A stretch of 16,545 nucleotides of DNA from Armatimonadota bacterium. Lineage in GTDB: Bacteria; Armatimonadota; Chthonomonadetes; Chthonomonadales; Chthonomonadaceae. Positions 1 through 6,493 of this stretch are shown here, in pieces (the stretch's first letter is position 1; each line of letters starts with the position of its first letter). A program made the position numbers and the translations under genes. The notes beneath the pieces are model-generated. The model did no database searches. It had not been told where the DNA came from and saw nothing but the letters and a program-made list of their open reading frames with translations. Location: the NCBI GenBank assembly GCA_026392135.1, contig JAPLCR010000642.1:1-16545 (forward strand). The letters run 5' to 3'.

Positions 1-122
1 CAGGCGTTCGCTTAAAACAGAAGGCGATGAAGGTTTTAGAAACCCAGGTGCGCCGCCTTCCGGGATTGGGGAAATGGTTTGTCGAAATCCGCCCCGACAC
101 AATTAAGAGTGGAACGATTTAA
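1..122 (+). CDS. C-terminal fragment of an unidentified protein, cut by the window edge
   Basis: A reading frame enters at the left edge (first full codon at position 3) and ends at a TAA at 120-122, giving about 39 residues. The peptide is basic and looks protein-like (KVLETQVRRLPGLGKWF, then VEIRPDTIKSGTI). No family is recognised. It could be the tail of a transposase, since the next open frame downstream looks truncated, but no catalytic motif is present to support that. The other two forward frames over this stretch are interrupted by stops or look less protein-like. Reality as a coding end is moderately likely; the function is unknown. Confidence 0.5.
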   Translation, partial: GVRLKQKAMKVLETQVRRLPGLGKWFVEIRPDTIKSGTI

Positions 123-129
123 ACTTTGA

Positions 130-669
130 GAGTCCCTTAGTCACCTCCTTGATGGGCGTAATCAGGTAAGCCCTCGCAGTTTTATCGCGGCTCTAAAAAA
201 AGCCGCTGATTACACCTCCTCGCCAGAAAAAAACGCCTTGTACTATAGAGGTATTCAGGAGGGAGTACAGGAGGCATCGCGTATTCGCGTTGGGGAGATA
301 GTTGAGGACTACCCCTGGGTTGAGCAGGTGGCGCAACCTTTGCGCGGACTTATCGTACCCTGCAAGCCTAATGAGATAATCAATCTCTGGGAACAAAGTA
401 GCATCATGGAGACGCTTCGGAATTCGACAGAGGACGATAACGCTAAGTTACTACCTCAACACCTGAACGAAGGGTATGAAGGCATCTTAAAAGACCTCAA
501 AGGCTTAGGCGTTATTACACAACAAGGCAAGATTCAGATAAACCCGTCACTCTTTGACTTCGACGAAACAGGCGCTATTATTACACAACAGAGGAAGATT
601 CAAGTGCCAGATGTGTATCGCGTTGGATTTGGTATGGGAAGGAAGGGCGGTGTGCGCCCACTTGCCTAA
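130..669 (+). pseudogene. Start-less C-terminal fragment, possibly of a large NTPase-like protein
   Basis: The frame is open from just after a TGA at 127-129 to a TAA at 667-669. The only conventional start in the upstream half is a TTG at 238, with no SD before it. Protein-like sequence begins well before that TTG (DGRNQVSPRSFIAALKKA, from about 151), so the TTG is unlikely to be the original start. From 238 the product would be 143 residues. The composition (RVGEIVEDYPWVEQV, then PLRGLIVPC, and a C-terminus VYRVGFGMGRKGGVRPLA) reminds me of the C-terminal part of large multidomain P-loop ATPases, but no Walker motif is present here and the resemblance is unchecked. I read it as a 5'-truncated remnant, perhaps broken by an insertion near 122-130. 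It could instead be a short expressed gene starting at 238. Confidence 0.5.
508..606 (+). repeat. Imperfect direct repeat inside the truncated frame
   Basis: Two stretches, 508-540 and 571-606, encode near-identical peptides: GVITQQGKIQI and AIITQQRKIQV. The DNA similarity is high around ATTACACAACA and AAGATTCA. The copies lie 63 bp apart and the second carries one extra codon. They look like a small in-frame duplication near the C-terminus of the fragment. Confidence 0.6.
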
Positions 670-745
670 TTTTTTAGCACACGGCCTATTCTTGTCATCA
701 CCGCCTGTGCGTCCTCTCTCAAACAGAGCCTATCTCAAGTACACA

Positions 746-1792
746 CTACTCTGTCGTAATTTTGTGTAGAATATCCATCAGATTTTGAAAGACAGGGGGC
801 ATGGGTGCCGTAAACGCAAGACGCTCACCGCTTGTGGGATGGTTGAAAGCGAGCGAGAAGGCGTGGAGGGCTTGCCCCTCTAGTGCGGCAATGGCTTCGT
901 CTAGCCGAACGCGCTGAGGGTTGGTGAAGGGAATGGCGGTGACGGTTCGCACTCCGCCATACAGCGGGTCTCCCACAACGGGGTGCCGAATATAGGAGGC
1001 GTGTACCCGAATCTGGTGAGTGCGCCCAGTGTGGAGTTTCGCCTCCATCAGCGTAAACGCGCCATTGAAGGTCTCGCGTACAAATAGTTCGGTCTGAGCA
1101 GTACGTGATACATGGCGGCTTTCGGTGACGACAGCCATCCTTTTTCGGTCGTTTGGGTGCCTACCAATAGGTGCGTCTACCGTAGCGTGTTGGTACTTAG
1201 GCACGCCCCACACCAGTGCCAGATAGCGTCGTTCCGCCGTTCGACTCTGAATTTGCGCCTGCAAAGAGTGGTGTGCGGCATCCGTCTTCGCGACCATTAT
1301 CAAGCCGCTCGTGTCCTTATCGAGACGGTGAACGATACCAGGGCGCAACGCTCCCCCTATTCCTGAGAGGTCTTTTGCGTGATAAAGAACGGCGTTGACA
1401 AGAGTTCCGCACTCCGCACCGGGAGCAGGGTGTACCACCATACCGCGTGGCTTATTGATAACCAGCATCTGTGAGTCCTCAAAAACAATATCGAGTGGTA
1501 TCGCTTCAGGCTTCACCTCTATCGGCTTTGCGGGAGGGCGTGCGACCTTGATTTTGTCGCCTGCCCGCACCTTCATGCTCGCCTTCTCGCGTTTCTCATT
1601 CACCCAAACACCCTCTTCCGAGTCTGCGGACAGTTCAAGCAGACGCTGTGCGGCAGAGCGTGTAGCATCTGGTAGTACAGAGGAGACAAAGATGTCCAGC
1701 CTCTGCCCCGCCTGCTCCGCCTCAACGATGTAGTGGTATATCTCCGCAGTTATGAGAACGGTCTCGTCCTCTTCAAACTCCCAATCGCTCAT
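746..1792 (-). CDS. rluD: RluD-type 23S rRNA pseudouridine synthase (RluA family)
   Basis: This cytoplasmic enzyme of 348 residues converts specific uridines in large-subunit rRNA to pseudouridine; RluD acts on helix 69. An S4-type RNA-binding segment lies at about residues 28-88 (QRLDIFVSSVL onward). The catalytic domain from about 95 contains NKPRGMVVHP and the diagnostic HRLDKDTSGL, whose first Asp (about D158) is the expected nucleophile. Near the C-terminus HTGRTHQIRVH and HPVVGDPLYG are typical of the family. The ATG overlaps the gpsA stop as TAATG, and GGGGAG lies 8 nt upstream within gpsA, so translation is probably coupled. It is the last gene of the trmFO-gpsA-rluD operon. RluA paralogues share these motifs, so the exact target uridine is not proven. 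The acidic N-terminal stretch (EFEEDE) is slightly unusual. Confidence 0.93.
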   Translation of the reverse strand: MSDWEFEEDETVLITAEIYHYIVEAEQAGQRLDIFVSSVLPDATRSAAQRLLELSADSEEGVWVNEKREKASMKVRAGDKIKVARPPAKPIEVKPEAIPLDIVFEDSQMLVINKPRGMVVHPAPGAECGTLVNAVLYHAKDLSGIGGALRPGIVHRLDKDTSGLIMVAKTDAAHHSLQAQIQSRTAERRYLALVWGVPKYQHATVDAPIGRHPNDRKRMAVVTESRHVSRTAQTELFVRETFNGAFTLMEAKLHTGRTHQIRVHASYIRHPVVGDPLYGGVRTVTAIPFTNPQRVRLDEAIAALEGQALHAFSLAFNHPTSGERLAFTAPMPPVFQNLMDILHKITTE

Positions 1793-2805
1793 TACGAGTA
1801 CTCCCCTTTCGGAGGGCGAAGCATTAGTTCGCGGATAACTTGAGGCGCATCTCGATTCTCAAAAAGAACCGAATAGAGTGCCTGACACAGAGGCATTTCG
1901 ATACCACAGCGTTGGGACAGGGCGCAGACAACGTGTGTGGTGGGAACTCCCTCCGCCACCTGACCTAGTTCGTGTAGGATGTCGGGCAGGCGCTTGCCCT
2001 GCCCTAGTCCCAAGCCCACTCGATAGTTGCGCGAGAGGCGGCTGTTGGTCGTTGCAAAGAGGTCGCCCACACCCGACAACCCCAAAAAGGTCGCCGTCTC
2101 TGCGCCAAGTGCAATACCAAGTCGCATGGTCTCCGCTAGTCCGCGAGTGACAAGCCCCGCTTTGCTGTTGTCGCCGAAACCAAGACCATCACAGATACCC
2201 GCCCCAATTGCAATCACATTTTTAACTGCCCCTCCGAGTTCTACTCCCACCACATCCTGCCCTGTGTAGAGGCGAAAGGTGGGTTCAGGGAGACCAGAGA
2301 CCAGTGACTGCACACGCCGAGCCGCTTCGAGGTTAGCAGAGGCGACTACCCCCGCAGTGGGAACGCCCCTCGCCATCTCTAGGGCGAGGTTAGGACCCGA
2401 CAAGACAACCGTTCGCTCGGATGCTTCAGGGATAATCTCAGTGAGAACCTGACTCATACGCAGGCAGGTACCCTCCTCAAGCCCCTTCGTAGCGGATACA
2501 AGGAGAGTGGTAGGAGCGAGATAGGGCACAACTTGTTGTGTGACTTCGCGAAATGCCCCGCTAGGTACTGCCCATATAAGTGTGTCCGCAGAGGCTACTG
2601 TCTCCGCAATATCTGCGCTAAGGGCAACGGTAGGAGGGAGCGGGAAGTTGGGCAGGTAGCGCGTATTGACACGGGCAGTTCGGATACTCCCCACAAGAGC
2701 CGTGTCACGTGCCCATAAGGTAACAGCTCTGCCCGTCGTGCCAAAGAGAAGCGCGAGGGCAGTTCCCCAACTTCCCGCTCCTAAAATTGCGATACGCTCG
2801 TTCAC
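1792..2805 (-). CDS. gpsA: NAD(P)-dependent glycerol-3-phosphate dehydrogenase GpsA
   Basis: GpsA reduces dihydroxyacetone phosphate to sn-glycerol-3-phosphate, the backbone for membrane phospholipids, in the cytoplasm. The 337 residues match the family length. The Rossmann motif GAGSWGTA starts at residue 9. TKGLEEGT (about 106-113), SGPNLALEMARG (about 136-147) and ELGGAVKNV with the catalytic Lys at about 195 follow, then GLSGVGDLFATTNSRLSRN. The start is GTG at 2803-2805, overlapping the trmFO stop by 4 bp (GTGA), with a modest AAGGGA upstream. The stop overlaps the rluD ATG by one base. The gene supplies the biosynthetic direction of glycerol-3-phosphate metabolism, whereas GlpK and GlpD further along the window serve the catabolic direction. 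Confidence 0.95.
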   Translation of the reverse strand: MNERIAILGAGSWGTALALLFGTTGRAVTLWARDTALVGSIRTARVNTRYLPNFPLPPTVALSADIAETVASADTLIWAVPSGAFREVTQQVVPYLAPTTLLVSATKGLEEGTCLRMSQVLTEIIPEASERTVVLSGPNLALEMARGVPTAGVVASANLEAARRVQSLVSGLPEPTFRLYTGQDVVGVELGGAVKNVIAIGAGICDGLGFGDNSKAGLVTRGLAETMRLGIALGAETATFLGLSGVGDLFATTNSRLSRNYRVGLGLGQGKRLPDILHELGQVAEGVPTTHVVCALSQRCGIEMPLCQALYSVLFENRDAPQVIRELMLRPPKGEYS

Positions 2806-4223
2806 TCTGCTTCCCTTAACCTGAGGAGGGTATCGTGTTCTAGGCTTTGTAGGAATGTCTCAAGAGCCTCTAACGCCCTCTCTCCTTTGCGCCGTCCCTT
2901 CTCACGCTTATCGCGAACAGGAGTGCCGTCTAGCTCTGGTACGACTCCCCAATTAGAGTTCATCGGTGCGAAGTGTTTTGGGTCGCTCTCTACTAGATAG
3001 TGGCAGAGTGAGCCGAGTACTGTCTCACGGGGTAGTATCGCGGGAGGGAGAGAGTTCATAGAGCGGTAGGCGTTCAAGCCTGTAAGGATACCGATAGCTG
3101 CCGATTCGAGATAGCCCTCTACGCCCGTCATCTGCCCTGCAATATAGATGCCCGCGTGTTCACGTAGTTGGCAGGTCAAATCTAGGAGGCGGGGTGCATT
3201 GACATAGGTGTTACGGTGCATGACACCGTAGCGGACGAAGTCCGCGTTTTCCAACCCCGGAACCATCTGAAACACCCTCTTTTGCGCCCCCCAGCGTAGG
3301 CGCGTTTGAAACCCAACAAGCCCCCAAAGGGTTCCCTCTTTATTCTCTTGCCTAAGTTGTAGAACCGCATAGGGGCGGCGATCAGTTTTGGGGTCGGTTA
3401 AGCCCACCGGCTTCATAGGACCAAAGGAGAGTGTGCGAGGTCCTCGACGCGCCAACTCCTCAATGGGCATACACATCTCAAAGAATACCATCTTTGCGCC
3501 GCCCTCCTCCTCAAAATTATGAATGGGCGCGAGTTCGGCAGTAGAGAGGGCTTCCCAGAACGCAAAATACTCCTCTTTCGTAAAAGGGCAGTTGAGATAG
3601 TCTGCGCTTGGCTCTGGGGCACCTCCGCACACATTACCATCCTCAGGGTCAGCAGTAGGTTCGGTCATTCCTCTACCTCGTCGTGAGGCACGGAAAATTT
3701 TGTTCATGTCGAGGCTATCGTAGGTAACAGTAGGGGCGACCGCATCAAAAAAGGAGAGTGAGTCGCCTCCCGTCAGCTTCAGTATCTCAGAGGCAAGCGC
3801 GTCTGATGTGAGCGGTCCCGTAGCGATGATGAGTGGTCTCTCTTTTGGAAGTACGGTTACCTCTTCGCGAATAATCGTGATATTAGGGTGCGCCTCTAGC
3901 GTTTCAGTGACTTCGCGAGCGAAGGGAACCCTATCCACCGCGAGGGCTTCCCCTGCCGGCGTGCTGTGCTTGTGCGCGAGAGGTAGTATGAGAGAGCCAA
4001 GTTGGCGCATCTCTTCCTTCAGAACTCCGCTGGCGTTCGTGAGCAGATTCGACTTGAAGGAGTTGGAGCAGACGAGTTCGGCGAGGTCTCCTGTCTGATG
4101 CACGGGGGTGTTGCGGTTGGGGCGCATCTCGTAAAGCGTGACTTTTCCGCCGCGCTGTGCAACTGCCCACGCCGCCTCTACACCAGCAAAACCGCCGCCG
4201 ATAATGGTAACACACTCTGACAT
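2802..4223 (-). CDS. trmFO: Folate/FAD-dependent tRNA (uracil-5-)-methyltransferase TrmFO
   Basis: TrmFO makes ribothymidine at U54 of tRNA using methylenetetrahydrofolate and FADH2. The chosen ATG gives 473 residues and starts directly before the dinucleotide-binding motif IIGGGFAGVEAAW, as in the family. An in-frame GTG at 4284-4286 would add 21 residues, but that stretch carries a candidate -10 box and a hairpin and is better read as leader. The first catalytic Cys lies in VCSNSFKS (about C52) and the second in FFEMCMPIEE (about C251), matching the Cys pair known from Bacillus subtilis and Thermus. HRNTYVNAP and GQMTGVEGYLESAAIG are also diagnostic. About 25 extra residues sit at roughly 184-208, just before NCPFTKEEY, lengthening the spacing between the two cysteines. 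An AAGGAG lies 13 nt upstream of the ATG, partly inside a leader hairpin. It is the first gene of the operon with gpsA and rluD. Confidence 0.94.
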   Translation of the reverse strand: MSECVTIIGGGFAGVEAAWAVAQRGGKVTLYEMRPNRNTPVHQTGDLAELVCSNSFKSNLLTNASGVLKEEMRQLGSLILPLAHKHSTPAGEALAVDRVPFAREVTETLEAHPNITIIREEVTVLPKERPLIIATGPLTSDALASEILKLTGGDSLSFFDAVAPTVTYDSLDMNKIFRASRRGRGMTEPTADPEDGNVCGGAPEPSADYLNCPFTKEEYFAFWEALSTAELAPIHNFEEEGGAKMVFFEMCMPIEELARRGPRTLSFGPMKPVGLTDPKTDRRPYAVLQLRQENKEGTLWGLVGFQTRLRWGAQKRVFQMVPGLENADFVRYGVMHRNTYVNAPRLLDLTCQLREHAGIYIAGQMTGVEGYLESAAIGILTGLNAYRSMNSLPPAILPRETVLGSLCHYLVESDPKHFAPMNSNWGVVPELDGTPVRDKREKGRRKGERALEALETFLQSLEHDTLLRLREAE

Positions 4224-4236
4224 AGCGAAAGGGGTT

Positions 4237-4270
4237 CTCCTTAGAACCTCACAAAGGAGGTCTTCTAAGG
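4237..4270 (-). promoter_or_regulatory. trmFO leader hairpin overlapping the Shine-Dalgarno
   Basis: On the minus strand, arms 4270-4263 plus 4260-4257 (CCTTAGAA, 2-nt bulge, CCTC) pair perfectly with 4250-4239 (GAGG then TTCTAAGG). This gives a 12-bp stem with a 6-nt loop. The AAGGAG at 4242-4237 has four of its six bases in the 3' arm. No U-run follows, so it does not look like an intrinsic terminator. The likely role is modulation of ribosome access, or an accidental structure. Confidence 0.5.
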
Positions 4271-4274
4271 CTCT

Positions 4275-4280
4275 ATTGTA
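4275..4280 (-). promoter_or_regulatory. Candidate -10 box for the trmFO operon
   Basis: The minus strand reads TACAAT here, one mismatch from TATAAT, about 50 nt upstream of the trmFO ATG. A promoter is expected because a terminator-like hairpin separates trmFO from the WD40 gene upstream. No good -35 hexamer is visible at 16-18 nt spacing, so support is limited. Confidence 0.35.
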
Positions 4281-4345
4281 CCCCACGTTACGCTCAGCGC
4301 GGAGAGCGAAGCTTGGTTGTAGGGTGAGCAGCAGCTACAAAGTCA

Positions 4346-4386
4346 AGAACGCCTGTCTCTACCAAATGGATAGAGGCAGGCGTTCT
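4346..4386 (-). terminator. Terminator-like hairpin after the WD40 gene
   Basis: A 16-bp inverted repeat lies at 4346-4361 and 4371-4386, arms AGAACGCCTGTCTCTA and TAGAGGCAGGCGTTCT. It has a single non-Watson-Crick position and a 9-nt loop. It begins 25 nt past the WD40 stop codon and before the trmFO promoter region. The trailing minus-strand sequence is only moderately T-rich (TTGACTTTG), so termination may be factor-assisted. Confidence 0.7.
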
Positions 4387-4411
4387 GGTCTGTTATTGTT
4401 GAAAGTAGGAG

Positions 4412-5422
4412 CTAGTCGACTTCGTAGGTTGTCGCCGTTTTTATGGTGCTGTCTGCGCTGGAGGTCGCCAACTGCTTCGAGTCGAGTGAGAACACCATTC
4501 CATTCGTGTCGTCCCCATTGAGGCTCAGTGCCCCGTAGACCTTTACTGTGTTACCACTACGCGTCCACCACACCATATAGTAACTATCGTCTGAGCCTGT
4601 TGCGATTTTCATTCCATCGGGCGATACAGCGATGGAGTGAAAGCCGAGGCACGACCACGATGGGGGCAGAACAGCAGTGTTCAGGAGTTTCAGTGCTGTC
4701 ACGTCCCAAAGGCGAACGGTAGTATCTAAACTGGTGGAGGCGAGAACTCCATCTTTGAAGAATGCGAGGCTCGTTACTTCGCCAAGATGCCCGCGTAGCG
4801 TCGCCTTGCTATAGGCTTTACTCGCTCCTCCTGACATATCCCACAGGCGAATAGTCGCATCTACGGCACCGGAGGCGAGTGTTCTACCATCGGGGGAGAA
4901 GGCAAGCGTCAAGACTCGATCTGTATGCCCTTTCAGCGTCTTAATTGCTTTGCCATTGGAGAGCTGCCACAGGCACACATTGTAAGCATAGTCGGCACTT
5001 GCGATGGTCAGTCCATCAGGCGATACGGCGATACTAGAGATAGTAGGTCCAACGCTAATGCTTCTCATAAGTTTCGCGCTTGCAGCATCCCAAATCTTTA
5101 CTGTTCCATCGGAAGAACCGGAGACAACCTGCGTAGAATTCGGCGTGAAGGCAACAGAGGTGACGACGGCAGTATGTCCTTTGAAAGACTTAACGAGTGT
5201 TTTTGTGCTAGGGTTCCATATTTTGATGAGTTTGTCCCAACCTCCAGAAATCAGATACTGACCGTTAGGGGAGATATTGACGCAGCTCGCGCCTCCTGAA
5301 TGGTATCCTACTGTTTGTGATGCCAGGCTAACTTTCGCAGTTCCTGCCATACAGAGCAGGGCGGTCATTCCGATAGTAAGCGTCTTTGCAACTCCACGTT
5401 GTGTTAAAATTGTGTTATTCAC
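4412..5422 (-). CDS. Secreted seven-bladed WD40 beta-propeller protein
   Basis: The protein has 336 residues and nothing beyond the propeller. The N-terminus (about 1-34) has a basic start, a hydrophobic core (TLTIGMTALLCMAGTA) and a small-residue cleavage site near SLA-S, so export is likely. Seven WD repeats follow at about 36-70, 78-112, 120-153, 162-195, 208-241, 250-287 and 297-332. Canonical elements include GHT or GHL, SPDG and IWD or LWD. The third, sixth and seventh blades are diverged. No enzymatic domain is attached, so a scaffold or binding role is likely; the partner is unknown. The start is GTG at 5420-5422 with AAAGGAG 6 nt upstream. It is a single-gene unit with its own terminator, divergent from the phzF-like gene. 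Confidence 0.88.
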   Translation of the reverse strand: MNNTILTQRGVAKTLTIGMTALLCMAGTAKVSLASQTVGYHSGGASCVNISPNGQYLISGGWDKLIKIWNPSTKTLVKSFKGHTAVVTSVAFTPNSTQVVSGSSDGTVKIWDAASAKLMRSISVGPTISSIAVSPDGLTIASADYAYNVCLWQLSNGKAIKTLKGHTDRVLTLAFSPDGRTLASGAVDATIRLWDMSGGASKAYSKATLRGHLGEVTSLAFFKDGVLASTSLDTTVRLWDVTALKLLNTAVLPPSWSCLGFHSIAVSPDGMKIATGSDDSYYMVWWTRSGNTVKVYGALSLNGDDTNGMVFSLDSKQLATSSADSTIKTATTYEVD

Positions 5423-5669
5423 TGTTTTCTCCTTTGAGTTAAATCGAATTTCGTCTGTGTTTTAGAGAAGAGTTATCTTCTGATTATAAGTATAGGGCAG
5501 TATTGGATTTCTGGTGTCAGGAGTTGTCAGGGGTTTGTAAAGAGATGTAAAATTGTGTACAAAAGAGGTTTACACTTCGCCTCCTCAAATAAAAGAGGCT
5601 TGTTAGTGCAACTCTTAGCCTTTTCCCCCCTGTCTATAGTGGTATCAAAACACAATAAGGATAAATACA
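5423..5669. promoter_or_regulatory. Divergent promoter region between the WD40 and PhzF genes
   Basis: The 247-bp spacer serves two divergent genes. On the minus strand TATAAT occurs at 5488-5483 and overlapping-type TATACT at 5494-5489, about 60 nt from the WD40 GTG; no convincing -35 is spaced correctly. On the plus strand TATAGT lies at 5635-5640, 29 nt before the phzF-like ATG. AAGGA with an 8-nt spacer precedes that ATG. Two TGTCAGG copies and a short GTGTA/TACAC inverted repeat (about 5555-5575) may be regulator sites. Confidence 0.45.
5515..5531. promoter_or_regulatory. Direct repeat TGTCAGG with 10-bp period
   Basis: TGTCAGG occurs at 5515-5521 and again at 5525-5531, exactly 10 bp apart, about one helical turn. 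This places both copies on the same DNA face upstream of the WD40 -10 candidates. The arrangement is typical of tandem regulator half-sites, but two 7-mers are weak evidence. Confidence 0.3.
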
Positions 5670-6461
5670 ATGGGAATACCGCTCTTTCAGGTGGATGCCT
5701 TTACTGATAAACCTTTCTCTGGCAACCCCGCCGCCGTCTGCCTTCTCTCAGAACCACTCTCCGATGCGTTCCAACAGAGTCTTGCAATGGAAAACAACCT
5801 TGCAGAGACAGCCTATCTTTTCAAAGAGGGGGACTGCTATCGCCTTAGGTGGTTCACTCCGCTTACCGAAGTAGACCTCTGCGGTCATGCCACACTCGCT
5901 AGCGCACACGTTCTCTGGGAGACAGGCACACTCGCTCCAACAGAGCAGGCTCGATTCCAAACCCGTAGCGGAGTGCTTTCCGCAACCCGTTCTGGCGACT
6001 GGATTACCCTCAACTTTCCCGCTCTCTCTGTTGAACCTACCGAAATCCCCCAGGGGTTGACGGACGCGCTGGGGGCAGAGCCTCTCGCTGTCTATAAGAG
6101 TCGGTACGATTTACTAATCCATTTTGAGAGTGAGCAGTCGGTACGTGAACTTACTCCCAACTTCCAAGCACTAGGGCAGATTCCCGCAAGAGGTTTTATC
6201 GTAACTGCAAAGGCAGGAGGGGGTGATTTCGATTTTGTATCGCGCTTCTTTGCTCCCGCTGTCGGTATTGACGAAGACCCCGTGACAGGCTCCGCACACT
6301 GCGCTCTTACCCCGTTCTGGGCAGATCGGCTTGGTAAGAGTGAGTTTGTCGCCTATCAAGCGTCGAAGCGGGGAGGTGTTTTGCGTTTGAAGTTGGAAGG
6401 GGAACGTGTGCTACTAACGGGGCAGGCTGTCACAGTACTAAAGGGAGAGGTCTGTCTCTAA
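5670..6461 (+). CDS. PhzF-family isomerase/epimerase
   Basis: The protein is 263 residues, slightly short for the family. It has the two-lobed PhzF fold typical of proton-shifting isomerases related to diaminopimelate epimerase. Visible motifs are FQVDAFTDKPFSGNPAAVC at the N-terminus and NLAETAYL, whose Glu (about E46) matches the catalytic Glu45 of PhzF. CGHATLASAHVL follows in the first lobe and GIDEDPVTGSAHCAL in the second. AAGGA lies 8 nt before the ATG. No phenazine genes are nearby, so the name phzF should not be transferred; most homologues (YddE, YHI9-like) have unknown substrates. It is monocistronic and convergent with glpD, with only 32 bp between the stops and no obvious hairpin there. 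Confidence 0.9.
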   Translation: MGIPLFQVDAFTDKPFSGNPAAVCLLSEPLSDAFQQSLAMENNLAETAYLFKEGDCYRLRWFTPLTEVDLCGHATLASAHVLWETGTLAPTEQARFQTRSGVLSATRSGDWITLNFPALSVEPTEIPQGLTDALGAEPLAVYKSRYDLLIHFESEQSVRELTPNFQALGQIPARGFIVTAKAGGGDFDFVSRFFAPAVGIDEDPVTGSAHCALTPFWADRLGKSEFVAYQASKRGGVLRLKLEGERVLLTGQAVTVLKGEVCL

Positions 6462-6493
6462 AAGACGTACCTTCCTATCCAAAACTCTCGGAG

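Noticed and set aside
677..714. Imperfect inverted repeat (GCACACGGC with GCCTGTGC) beyond the rluD stop, as a terminator
   Set aside because: A bulged stem with a long loop and no T-run on the 3' side for either strand.
4224..4286. N-terminal extension of TrmFO from the GTG at 4284-4286
   Set aside because: The added 21 residues precede the conserved FAD motif, lack an SD, and overlap a TACAAT box and a strong hairpin, so leader RNA is more likely.
5670..6461. Phenazine biosynthesis assignment for the PhzF-family gene
   Set aside because: No other phenazine genes are present, and most PhzF-fold proteins are not involved in phenazine synthesis.
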